Shown: one piece after another, positions 46,291 to 57,436 of the stretch
Position numbering within the stretch: position 1 is the stretch's first letter
How the letters are laid out: each line of letters begins with the position of its first letter
Source of the DNA: Tamarix chinensis
Lineage: Eukaryota > Streptophyta > Magnoliopsida > Caryophyllales > Tamaricaceae
Reading direction: 5' to 3'
Assembly (NCBI GenBank): GCA_030549775.1
Contig: CM060175.1
Location: 9,136,455 to 9,200,454 of the forward strand
Length of the DNA stretch: 64,000 nucleotides
The notes under the pieces: model-generated
Seen by the model: only the letters and a program-made list of their open reading frames with translations
What the model was told of the DNA's origin: nothing
Database searches by the model: none
Program-made: the position numbers and the translations under genes

Positions 46291-47111
46291 GCTCAGTCGG
46301 GAAGAAAGAGGAAGTTTGAATGCTGCTAGTATCCCAGTGAAAGGAAGGCCTTTTTGGGAGGAAGCTTTCTCCCTAGATATAGTAGAAGCATGGGATCAAT
46401 ACCTTGAAAGGAAGGTCTATCTGGGGTTCATGCCGAGAAAAGGTACTACCACTATAAGTGATGCAGAATAGATCACCCGGTAGTAGACTATAGAGGAAGT
46501 AAGGTGACATTCCATGGATGTGGCATGGTGGGACACAAAGTGTATGAGTGTCGAGTTAGGAGTGGCATCATCTAGAGGATCCGTTTTTAGAGCTTAGAGT
46601 ACTATATTTATTTGGCATCTATAGTTGTAGACTCAGGGAGTTCCATCATTGCTACCTAGTGCTTCTAGTCGAGTTATTTAGGATAGAGGTCAAAGGCCTC
46701 GCCCTTTCTAGCAAGAGAAAGGATTAGCTGGTGTTGCAGGAGTTTCTTTTGGAGGATGCCTTAACTTGATGAGTCAGATTGAGATGAAACATTAGGCTAG
46801 TGTGGTGACTGGTATGTTTATTATCTCTACTTTTCCAACATGCATATTATTTAACTCTATTGGATTACACTCCTTTGTGTCATTCGCATTTGTAGCTAGA
46901 GATGCCTTATCTCCTTTCTTTAATTTCCACTTCTGTTGTGTTACTTTTTGAGGATAAGATTGCATGCCTTAAGTTCTATAAAGGAGTTACCATGGTAGTA
47001 GGAGGAATAGAATTTCTATTTGGCCTCATAGAACTTGAGTTGTGTGATTTTGATGTGATTGTCAGGATTGATATGTTGGGGAAGTACCGGGCGCTGATTG
47101 ACTACCCATAA
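46289..47111 (+). pseudogene. Tekay gag zinc knuckles and aspartic protease
   Basis: From 46430 the translation runs HYYK then a degenerate first knuckle, then FHGCGMVGHKVYECRV (CX2CX4HX4C-like second knuckle with the first Cys as Phe/His). The protease follows: VVTGMFIISTFPTCILFNSI, where DSGATHSF has become NSIGLHSF, so the catalytic Asp is lost; then VARDALSP, YKGVTMVVGGIEFLFGLIEL and ELCDFDVIVRIDMLGKYRAL, matching the C(D/E)VILGMDWL...A.IDC end. Several stops and frameshifts. Confidence 0.85.
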
Positions 47112-48982
47112 GAATGTGTGGTTCTACGAGGTATTAGGGTTTCATATTCAAAGTGTGAACCTAATCCCTCTACAATGATTGTGTCAGTAATTGCGATGAG
47201 CAACCTTGTTCATAAAGAGTATCTGCTTTATCTATGTAGTGTCTAAGACATCGAATCAATTGAGATGCCATTAGAGTAAATAAGAACGGTCCGTGAATAT
47301 CTTGATATATTCCCCGGTAAGATTTTTGAGAAGTCAAGTTTACCATGGACATGTTTCTAGGGACAAAGCCAGTATCTAAGGCCCCATGCTGTATGGCACC
47401 TGTAGAGATGAAAGAACTCAAGGCTTAGTTAGAGGAACTTTTATAACAGTGTTAGTGTTACATCCAACCAAGCATACCACTATGGGGAGTGCCAGTTCTG
47501 TTTGTAAGGAAGAAGGATGGGAGTTTGTGGTTGTGCATCAACTATCGAGGTTTGAAATAGGTGAAGGTCGGGAACCATTATCCATTACCAAGGATTGATG
47601 ACTTACAATCAACTAAAGGGAGCCAAGGTGTTCTCTAAGATTGATCTTTAGTTAGGCTACCATTAACAAAGGATATCAAAACAACACATCCATAACAATG
47701 GTTTCTAGACCACATATGGCCATTATGAGTTCAAAATAATGCCTTTTGGACTCACTGATGCACCAGCAAATTCCATATACCTTATGAACTAGATCTTCTA
47801 TCCATTCTTTAGCCAATTCATCGTAGTATTCATCAGCGACATTCTCATCTACTCTTGAAATTGGGGAGATACATGTGTAGCATTTGAGGCAAAATTTGGC
47901 ATTGCGGAGATCACATTAGTTGTATGCCTGACTTTTGAAGTGTGAGTTTTGGTTAGACCATATGGATTTCCTTGGACATATGATCTCTAAGGATAGGGCG
48001 GTAGTTGATCATGCCAAGATTTAAGCCATTTCTGCCCACTTCTATTAAGGAGGTGCGCATCTTTCTGGGATTATCTAGTTACTACTGTCAGTTTGTGGCA
48101 GAATTCTCCAAGATAGCATGATCATTAACTCATTTACTGAATAAGGCTACACATTTCCAATGGGACAAAATGTATAGTGAAGCCTTTGAGGAATTGAAGA
48201 GGCATTTGCCTTCAGCCCTAGTGCTCACATTGCCAAGTGGGTATGATGGTTTTGAGCTATACAGTGATGCTTCTAATTATGGTTTGAGTTGTGTGCCAAT
48301 GCAACATGGAAGAGTAGTGACATATGCTTCTTGATAATTAATGCAACATGAATAGAACTATCCGACACATGACTTAGAGTTTTCTATGGTAGTGTTTGCC
48401 CTTAAGATCTAGAGGTATTATCTCTATGGAGTTTGGCACAAGTTCTACACTAACCAATAGTGGCTTAAGTACATGTTCACCCAGTGGGAGTTGAATCTAA
48501 GACATTATCGATAGTTAGAGTTGGACAAGGATTATGACTTGGAATTGACCTACCATAAGGGTAAGGCCAATGTGGTGGAAAATGCACTTAGCAAAAAGAC
48601 ATCACATTCCTTATTCACGATCATGTTGTCAGATCATTTGTGCTAAGAGATCATAAAGTTAGAGATCAAACTAATCATAGTTGGTAGTCTAGAGGTAAGA
48701 ATGAGTGAACTCACCATTACACCTTCAATATTTGAGGAGATCCAAGATAATCAACTCGATGATGCCAAGCTTGAGAGGATCCAGACTAGTATTGTAGAAG
48801 GAAAAGCTAAAGGATTCCATGTACATGAGGATAGTAGTATCATGTACCATGGTAGGTAGTGTGTACAATAGTGGTGTGCTGAGATTAAGAGGATGATCCT
48901 TGAGGAAGGATATTATAATCATTATTCAATCCACCCTAGAAGGGACAAGATGTACAAGGAGTTGAAGAAAGTCCAAATGAAG
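47112..48982 (+). pseudogene. Tekay reverse transcriptase, RNase H and integrase zinc domain
   Basis: Landmarks in order: IRTVREYLDIFP (47285), [20 protein letters not shown] sequence split by frameshift (47480-47520), INYRGLK, NHYPLPRIDDL, GAKVFSKIDL, HYEFKIMPFGLTDAPANS (47725), FSQFIVVFISDILIYS (47815-47860; the first Asp of the xxDD catalytic pair is Ser), LGHMISKDRAVVDH, VRIFLGLSSYYCQFVAEFSK. RNase H: YSDASNYGLSCVPMQHGRVV (48260) to YHKGKANVVENALSKK (48550-48597). The integrase zinc domain begins HYSIHPRRDKMYKELKKVQM (48920-48980) and stops there. Same Tekay/Del lineage as the fragment at 1-451. Dead by stops and loss of catalytic residues. Confidence 0.9.
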
Positions 48983-49194
48983 TGATGAAAATAAATCAAT
49001 TAATTTTTCAATTAATAAACGATTAAGTGGATAGAATATATATAAAAATAAAATAGTAAACATTGACCTAGGAACAAAAATAACCTTCACAATGTAAGGT
49101 TATACATTATTTGTATACCATGTCATTTGTCAAGTAAATCTATTACTCATCTCAAACAATTTTAAGTCTGATAAGTGAATCTGATGACAATAGT
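48983..49194. other. Short AT-rich junction between pol and giant LTR copy 3
   Basis: No coding sequence. It may include the damaged left end of the LTR; GTGAA at 49175-49179 equals the pentamer right after the LTR's other end (53976-53980), a possible but weak target duplication. Confidence 0.4.
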
Positions 49195-49814
49195 ATTGTG
49201 AATAGATTTCTCAAAGAAGGTGAAGACCTGTGAATTCTGGAAGTGTTACCGCCACACTTAGTACCAGACCGGTTCTCTCTGACCGTTCCAGTACCAAGTG
49301 CTAAGGCTAAGAAAAGAAATAACCAATACAATTCAATTTCCAAATAAGCATTAAACGGTTGTAAAACAAATTCAGAGTACGCATCAAGAAATGTAATTCA
49401 TTTCCAAAAGAGAATTAAACTTACAACCGATAAAAGTTTAACAAAAAGAATTAGAGTCATATAAAGACTATGATATGGCCACAACTCTCTTGAATCTCGA
49501 GCCCAACATGCTCAACACTCAACCCCAACTGATATCTCGCCCACCTGCACAAATCAGAAGGGCATACTACTCGTGGGAATGAGCAGCACCCATAAAAAAG
49601 GTGATCAGTACGCTACGTACTGAGTAAGGTAACCGAGCACTAAGGCCAACACATAAGCACATAATCCATGCAGAATAATAACAGGGCATAATCCAACATA
49701 ACATCATAAAGGTATATGAACAATTCAGGTAAAAGTACAAAGGCCCATATAATCCAGATTAATTGTTTAATTAATCTCTTATCAGAATCATGTCACACCA
49801 TACTTTTATTCAAG

Positions 49815-50165
49815 TCCATACGATTACGGGAACCCCACTATTTTTGCCGGTGGATCGGTCGCGAGGGAAACGTTCCCTGCCACTATTTTAGCCGGTGGAT
49901 CGGTCGCGAGGGTAACATACCCTGCCACTATTATAGCCGGTGGATCGGTCTGGCCCCTTCTCGTACGGTGTTTCACTTTAAGTGATTAGTGTCTTCCCAT
50001 ATCGTTCAACATATAACGTTTTGTTTTGTTGAGCTCGGGATCCCCCACTATTATAGCCGGTGGATCGGTCGCGAGGGTACATGCCCTGCCACTATTTTAG
50101 CCGGTGGATCGGTCGCAAGGGAAATATTCCCTGCCACTATTATGCCGGTGGATCGGTCTGGGCCC
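49815..50165 (-). repeat. CCGGTGGA hairpin array in LTR copy 3
   Basis: Six units of CCACTATT(A/T)TAGCCGGTGGATCGGTC in two blocks. Linkers contain perfect hairpins: AGGGAAACGTTCCCT (49864-49878), AGGGTAACATACCCT (49909-49923), AGGGAAATATTCCCT (50118-50132), and the weaker AGGGTACATGCCCT (50074-50087). Confidence 0.92.
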
Positions 50166-50819
50166 GTCTCAACATCTTCCACTTTACGTGATTAATGTCT
50201 TAAGTATCTTATTCAAAGGCTTTCACCATGCACATGCACGAATCATAAATCATAAATTCCATATTCATCATCATCTTTAATCACCACATACACATATGCT
50301 ACCACCAAACCCTAGCCATGCATGGATCGCTCCCTTTACACTTATCCTCCAATTCTACTTCACATCTCACTCTAGGGTTTTATCCCAAAACCCTAATTTA
50401 GTCTCCTTCGTACCCTTAATTTGCTCCACATGCTATTTTTCATCCCAAGTGCTCAAACACCCAAACAACACTTACATTACCTTCCTTACATCCCAAATTA
50501 ACTTTCCACACATAATTTCATACCCATGCAGACATTAATCTCCCCATACTAACCTTCGAACCTTTTTCATGCAAACCCTAAAATTCCATGTGAAACCCTA
50601 ATTTCAACCATGCAAACATTAACCATTATGTAAAACCCAAAACCTCATCATACCAAACCCTAAATTCAATCCACATAACCCAAAGATTCATTCATACCAA
50701 ACCCTAGATCAAACCATATACATCCCAAAGATTCATTCACACAAAACCCTAAATTCAATCCATACCAACACAAGGATTCAAATCATATAAAACCCAAAGA
50801 TTTTTCCACATAATACAAT

Positions 50820-51230
50820 TGATTAGATTCTCCCCTTTCATAACCACAAATTGTATTCTCCCATACAAGACTATAAGTTAGATTCTCCCACATAAAATCA
50901 TAAATTTGAATCTCCCAAGCAAAACCATAATTTGGATTAATTGGATTCCCCCAAACAAATCATAAATTAGATTCTCCCAATCAAATCATAAATTAGGTTC
51001 TCCCATATAATGTCATAAATTACATTCTCCCCAAATAACGTCTTAAATTAGATTCTCCCTAACAACCCATAAATTCAATTCTCCCATATAACGTCATAAA
51101 TTATATTGTCTTCCACAAAACCATTCAAAACCATAAATTAAACTTCCCCATATAAAACCATAAGTTATCTTCTCCATACAAAACCTCAAAAATCATAAAT
51201 CAGATTCTCACACACGAAACCCTAAAATTC
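50820..51230. repeat. ~28-bp degenerate minisatellite in LTR copy 3
   Basis: About a dozen units based on CATAAATTAGATTCTCCCA. A related AAACCCTAAATTCA pulse precedes it from 50560. Confidence 0.85.
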
Positions 51231-51746
51231 TCCATTTTATTCCTTTACTCATGAATCAATGGAATACTTAGGTCAACTCACATCCCTTAATCAACTTCTT
51301 TCTCCATCCTCCTTTTTCATCCTTTCTCCCACATAAAAATCATATCAACATCCTCACATGCATGTCTTACAGGGTCATACACAAATAATACACATGCCAT
51401 ACGAAAACATACTTCAACTCCATGTCATAGCATATACGGCATAATTAATAATCATAAACATAGAATGCATAGCATACGAGGCACACAATGCACATTAGCA
51501 CATAAAAGGCCTTAGCACCCCTTACCTGAAACGACACCGGTCTTGGAGCACGTTCCTACGCCTCCTTAGGGCTTAGACCAAATAATAACATATGAATAAA
51601 ATGACCTTAACAAAATTCTAACTTTGCTAAAGACATAAAAATAATAGAGATATTATAAACCTTGGTAATGTAGGGTTAAATATTTTACCCTAATGATAAT
51701 AATGATACTAATATAATAATATCAAAATTAATAAAATTATATCAAT

Positions 51747-51748
51747 GA

Positions 51749-51834
<86 letters not shown>

Positions 51835-51855
51835 GTAATAATAATAATAATAATA
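51747..51855. repeat. (TAA)n microsatellite in LTR copy 3
   Basis: A nearly pure TAA/AAT array of about 35 units with one TAG interruption, at the same place within the LTR as the longer TAA array of copy 2. Confidence 0.97.
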
Positions 51856-52840
51856 TCATATAAGTTTTCAAATAACTAATGACTTACCATTTATTTAATA
51901 TTAATAATAAAATTAATGACATATATAATAATATTAAAATAATAAAGATACTGATAATATTATCATCAATAGTTATAAGAACAATAGAAACAATAATACT
52001 AAAATAAATAAGTGCAAATGTTAATACAAAATTAGGGCCTAATATTTTCCAGAATAATTAATAAAATGATAATAATAAATATTTATTCTAATAATTATAA
52101 TATTAATAATAATAAGAAGAAGAATGATAATAATCCCATAATAATTCAATTAATAACTTAAAATTCAAAACTATCAATAATATTGTTTTATTACCACTCT
52201 CCACCCTGCAAGTACAATTCAGAATAAAATTTCTCATTAATTAATAATAAAACATATTAAGAATATAAATATTAAGAATAATAATAATGGTAATTATATG
52301 CAAATAGTTGAAATAAATTAAATCAAGGCATATACTAATATGGAAAATGGTTGAGAGGGTCTAGAGTTAAACCTTAAGCTGGTGGGGATAGGCGGCACCA
52401 GCGGTGGTTCACGGCGGCGGCGGCGGTGGCCGGAAAAATAGAAGAACAAAGAGAAAGATAGATGTTGGGAAAAAGATAGGGAGAATTGAGGTGATATAAG
52501 AGGTGTTTATTGTTGCCCAAGAGGAGAGGGACAAAATGATGGTGGTGGTGCAGCCAAAGGTGGCGGCGCACGGCGGTGGAAGGCGGTTTAAGGCTTCGGG
52601 GTCAAAATTTCCGGCGAAAACGAGGAGACAACTTTGCATGGTTATTGATGCTCGTACAAGAAGAATCGAGAGGTTCGAATGGTTTGGTTAACTAGAGGAA
52701 CTTTCAGGGAAGAGAATGGAATGTTTCGGTGGCGCTGATGTTGGCCGAAGGTGGAGGAAGAGGTGTCTGAAGTTGGGGTGAGGGCAGCTCGGGCCGAGGG
52801 TTTCGGGGAAGAAAAGAAATCCAAAAGTCCTACCATTAGG

Positions 52841-52849
52841 CTATTTATA
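52841..52849 (-). promoter_or_regulatory. TATA box of giant LTR copy 3
   Basis: The minus strand reads TATAAATAGCC, as in copy 2 at 37274-37282, while flanking sequence differs. It lies about 3.6 kb from the U5 end of the LTR. Confidence 0.65.
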
Positions 52850-53975
52850 GATGTTGGAATGGATAAAGAGGAGCTGGAGGTCGACATGGAAGTGTTAAAT
52901 GCAAGAATTTGGGCAGCCGGCGTCGGAAAACGGTCGTTCGACGTTTGGGTTGGTTCGAAGGTTCGCGGGGATGGGGAGAGGAAACGGGCGAGATTTAACG
53001 TCAAATAATTATGCCAATTTATTTCTGGAGTTAAGAGGAAGGCAATGAGACAAGAAACGGCCGGTATTATTGACCGTAACCGGAGATGCCATTGACGGGG
53101 TCGAAGGTGCAGCAGCGTCGACGGAGGAGGAAGGAGGAAGAAGGAAGAAGGAAGGGAGGCGGCCGGTCGGCCGGGGAAAGAAAGAAAAAGGGGAGAACCG
53201 GGCCGGTTCGCGCGCGGTCGAGTGTGCATTAAATGAAACGACGAGCTTCGGCCGTAACACGGACGAAACGCAACGCTTATTCGGGTGGAAGAAAGGCAAC
53301 GGGCGCGAGGGGTAACGGATTAAATGGAACGACGAGTTTCGGCGACAAACGGAACAAAACGCGGCGTTGCGTTGGCAGAAGAAACAGCCGCGCGGGCTGG
53401 GCCGAAGAAGGAAGAAAAAAAAAAAAAAAAGAAGAACTGGGCCGCGCCAGGCCCAGTCGGGGAAAAGAAGAGGAAAAAGAAAAAGAAGAAAAAGAAAGAA
53501 AAAGGTAAGGAAAAAGGAAGAAAGAAAAAGAAAAAGGGAAAAAGGAAAGGGGAAAAATAATTAGTTTAGGGTCAATTAAATTAATATGAATATTTAGGAT
53601 ATTTAAAAATAATAATATTTAAATCCCTTTTTAGGCTAAATTAGGATTTTTAAAAGACTTTCCATAAATTCCATTTTAATTAGCAAAACACCCTAATTTT
53701 CTTCCATTAAATTATTTATAAAATTAATATTAATTTTAAACTATTTTCTCCTCATTATTTTAAATAAAATAATTTATTTAGTTAATTTATAAAATACAAA
53801 TCCTTAATTAGCTAAAATACCCAATTTCTCTTAATTAACATACTTATAAATTTATCCTTGATTTTCCCTAATTAATTTCCTTTTATTTTAATCAAAATAA
53901 TTTATTTAATTAATATTTATGATAAAATCTCATTTAAATATAATATTTAAGATTATAATTTTTCGGGGCATTTCA

Positions 53976-54690
53976 GTGAAGACATCTACTATTTCATTAA
54001 TGAATTATCTATCATCATTTAAAAAACATGAAGCATAGTGATGTAAGAGCATCTCAATCTCACTCTTCTAATATTGAACGTCAAGAGTTATCATATTTAT
54101 AGACCGTACCAATTGTTCTTGAAGATCCTATTGTTAACTCTATTGCTACTAATGTTTTATTAAGTGATTCATGCAAGCATTATATATATTTTCAAGAAGA
54201 AGAATGCAATAATGGAATATAGTATACAAGACAATGACAAGATAAGCTTTAAAAAGTTATATAGAAGATAGATCTATAAGACACGAAGATTGACTACATG
54301 GTTATTGGATATATTGCATGATTAGGGTTTTGTTTAGATTTGATATTTTATGCATACTTTTTAATGTCTTGTAACTTTTAATTCTAGACCATAATAGTAT
54401 AATGTAGATGAGCAGTATATTAGCTTAACTAGTTAATTAACTTGGCTAATCAAGTTAAGGTTAGCTGGGTTGGGCTTGATTAGTGGAGGGTAAATATAAG
54501 GCCACCATGCATATATAAATGATTTCAACTTATACCTCCTTAACAATTAATTAGAATTAAGTGAGAATTTTTGAAATTTCCCTCCTTTCTCTTCAACTAT
54601 GTTTATTTTGAGAGTTTATTTATTTTTATCTAGAAAGTTTTTTGTGATTTCTCATTAGAAGTGAGTGGTCTTGTTGAATATGTGACCCAA
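53976..54690. other. Unresolved AT-rich sequence with a possible LTR or promoter
   Basis: No protein family recognised. CATATATAAATG near 54510-54522 resembles a TATA box and repeated TTAACT/AAGTTAA boxes (54420-54470) precede it, so this may be LTR debris; no borders were found. Confidence 0.35.
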
Positions 54691-56590
54691 ACTAAAGAGC
54701 ATGGTTGAGAATTACATCATACATTGAGTACCGTTTCTACTAAAAGACATATGACAAAAGATCCTTCATTGTGAAAGAATAATTATTTTATTATCTTCCA
54801 CATCACGAGATGATGTATATTGCATGTCATTTATACATTTTATATCTTTATAAATTTTTGGCCCAAGAAAATGTTAAGAAGACATCTTATATGATAGACT
54901 TCACTTCTACCAAGAAGAACATAAAAAAAATTATCTAATAGATAGCCTCTACTTCCACGGCCTCCACTCTCATTTAGTTGAATCCCAAACAAATTTCATT
55001 GGGAATTCAGCATAAGTTAATTCCGTTACCTATATATAATATTTATTTTCCTTCATCTAAGCTAGAAACATGCTTTTCTTTACCAATGATTAATCAACAT
55101 CATCATCAATTGAATCTTCATTAGAAAAATAGCCCTTTGTTAGTCTGGAAGGTGAAAGCATAACCCCTAAACTAGTGGAACCCTATATTAAATTTCATTC
55201 TCAAACAACCTCCATGTTGTCTCACATGATGAAATATATCAACAATTGTAGTGCATTTGAACTACCTCTGCATTCTTTGATGATTCATCATCAATTATGC
55301 TTTGGTAAATTGAGGTAGTAACACAATCATGCCCTTTATTCACATACTTAAATAAATACTTGATAGAGCAAGATGGATTTCACCGCTCAACATTCATATG
55401 AGCATTGTACTTAAGCAATAAATAATTATTATGGGACATAACAAACCTACTATCCATTGGGACCCCATTATTCTTCCATTATTAGGTCTTTTATACACCA
55501 TACATCCACCATCATCAACATTTGTAGAGTTAACAAAATTTTTAGGGAATTGTTTTGTGCAATGATTATCAAGCATGCAAGTGGAGTTATTTCCAACATC
55601 ACAATATGATCCATGTATCATATAATCATGTTACGTTATTTAATATGTAGGATCAATACTATTATCTCTAATTTCTGCTAAGTAATTCAATCAATGTCAT
55701 TTTCAGTTGGACACTCGTCTTATCTTACAAGAAAAAGAAATATACGGGGATGTGACAAACTATGCTTGTAAAAATAAATAATATATATTGCTATAATGAA
55801 AATAATACAAAAAATATTTATAAATTGCACAAACTTTATTAAACCATCACTAAAAGTAATCCATTAAGCATAAAATCATGCCTAATTTAAGTATTTCAAG
55901 TGTCTTGTTATTCTAAAATATCTTTTATGATATAATCTAGCTTCATTTTAAAAACATGACAAATAATACATAAATGATCATTAGCCTTAAGCCTCTAATT
56001 ATGAGTAAAACAATCTCTAGAAATTTTTGATTGAAAGTAAATGTGATGGAAAATGTCTGGATAAGCAACACATCAATAGATTGCTATGGCATTTTGATAA
56101 TTCTAAACCATATATCGAGCACTAACAATGAATGAAGATGGTAATATAACTCTCTTTCGTTGCGTTATTGGATCTATCTTACCCCTGAAAACAACATATG
56201 GAACCCACTATACTGTTCATGCCACTATTTTATTTTTATTTATCAAATATATGTCAATCTTGTAGACTCAACCATTGTATATGCATCAATAATACATTGT
56301 TATAGAAGTCTCATGGATGATAGTGTAACCGATGACTTTGAGTTTCTTTCATGCAATTGATAGAAAAATTACTCTAATACACTTACATTTTTTTCCAACC
56401 AAATACCTTTTAGGATACATCAATGAAATGTATTCTCTATACCCATCTTGACCATAAAAAAAATAGAGAATATTGCAGCCTAAGATATTAAGCAAGTAAA
56501 TCATTTATGCATTTTAGCAATCATGTTCTCATTATAGTCAAGATATCCCTATATCCTAAAGATGTAGCAATGTCCCTAACAATTAATCTA
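54690..56590 (-). pseudogene. Helitron Rep/helicase protein, degenerate
   Basis: Helitrons transpose by rolling-circle replication using a fused Rep endonuclease and Pif1-type helicase. Minus-strand landmarks from the N side: LQYSLFFLWS (56490s, like LQYPLLFPYG), a decayed VDAYTMVES region (56290-56260), KRVILPSSFIVSARYM, NYQNAIAIY, VAYPDIFHHIYF, ANDHLCIICHVFKMKLDYII (55990-55920), HCTKQFPKNFVNSTNVDDGG and VYKRPNNGR (55560-55470), RFVMSHNNYLLLKYNAHMNV (55445-55385), IKYLFKYVNKGHDCV, VEGLCFHLPD-type sequence (55150) and VYHIRCLLNIFLGPKIYKDI. The HUH-containing stretch (GLPHAHIL) is replaced by AT-rich sequence at 55640-55900, and the helicase P-loop region is not reached. Many stops. No Helitron termini identified. 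Confidence 0.9.
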
Positions 56591-57320
56591 ACAACTTCTG
56601 AAGTTTTAGGTAGCTTCTACCGTCTTCCACTTCCATCCCTTCTACCTATCAGCTTTTGATTAATATTGGAACAACCCTCGGTATCCATTTTTTTTCTTTT
56701 TTCATTCTAAACAATTTCACCACCACATTATTTGTATCAAGTATAGTCTTCAAAATCAAAATCCATGGTTGTACGAAGGTCAATTAAGCTTTCATTTTCC
56801 TTACAACATATAAATTAGTTTCATATTATTAGAACCATTCTCTTTAGTTTATTTATAACGATTTAATAAATGATAACAAAAAACCATAATAAAACTTTAT
56901 TTATAATGATTTAATAAATGATAACAAAAAACCATAATAAAACTTACCTAGCAGAATGAACTCTATTTTTCAATTCATTTTTCGTGTTATAAAAGTATGA
57001 CTATGCAAATTTTAGGGATGAACCTTCTATCGGTAGTAAGCTTCCCATAAGATGAAAATTCTGACCACATAGCCTAAATAATGGAGGAGAATTTTTATTG
57101 TTCAAACTCCTATCAATTTTCTTAGGAATATTTTATATTCCTATGGTAATTAAAATATTATCTTTGTAACGTTTATATTTGGAAAGATATTGTAATTTGC
57201 TAATTAGTATTAGGTATCTACATTTAGATCCTTATTTTATGGAGTGGTCTTTTAAAAAGTAGGGAGTCATCTTGGTGGCATCATGATGTCGTCATCTTTG
57301 TATAGATATATGCACTTCAA

Positions 57321-57366
<46 letters not shown>

Positions 57367-57436
57367 ATTCTTCTTTCTCTCAATATTCTCTATATAGTAT
57401 AAGAGCTTGGTTTTGAACTCAAGTCAATATCGTTAG
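56591..57436. other. AT-rich sequence with a 48-bp tandem duplication and a TG/AG microsatellite
   Basis: A 48-bp unit (ATTTATAACGATTTAATAAA...) is tandemly doubled at 56851-56946 with two differences. (TG)n(AG)n lies at 57321-57364. No gene recognised. Confidence 0.85.

Larger units (their letters stand above)
49195..53975 (-). repeat. Giant LTR copy 3, minus orientation, about 4.8 kb
   Basis: Same plan as copies 1 and 2: GTGTTACCGCCACACTTAGTACC (49243), hairpin AGTACGCTACGTACT plus GAGTAAGGTAACC (49607-49634), CCGGTGGA blocks (49815-50165), a 28-bp minisatellite (50820-51230), GGAGCACGTTCCTACGCC (51545), TAA array (51747-51855), CCG repeats and GC-rich block (52380-53230), TATAAATAG (52841-52849), purine tract (53405-53555), AT-rich end TTCGGGGCATTTCA at 53975. 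The left ~60 bases are degenerate. No primer site seen. The 195-codon minus frame at 52642-53229 has no counterpart in the other copies. Confidence 0.85.

Noticed and set aside
52642..53564. Minus frame of 195 codons and Lys/Arg-rich plus frames in LTR copy 3
   Set aside because: Same GC-rich LTR block and purine tract; no similarity between copies at protein level.
49175..53980. GTGAA on both sides of giant LTR copy 3 as a target duplication
   Set aside because: The left LTR end is degenerate and the bases after the left GTGAA do not resemble an LTR start; five matching bases can occur by chance.
53976..54690. Possible pararetrovirus-like or LTR promoter (TATATAAATG)
   Set aside because: No viral or retroelement protein next to it and no LTR borders; a TATA-like run alone is not enough in AT-rich DNA.
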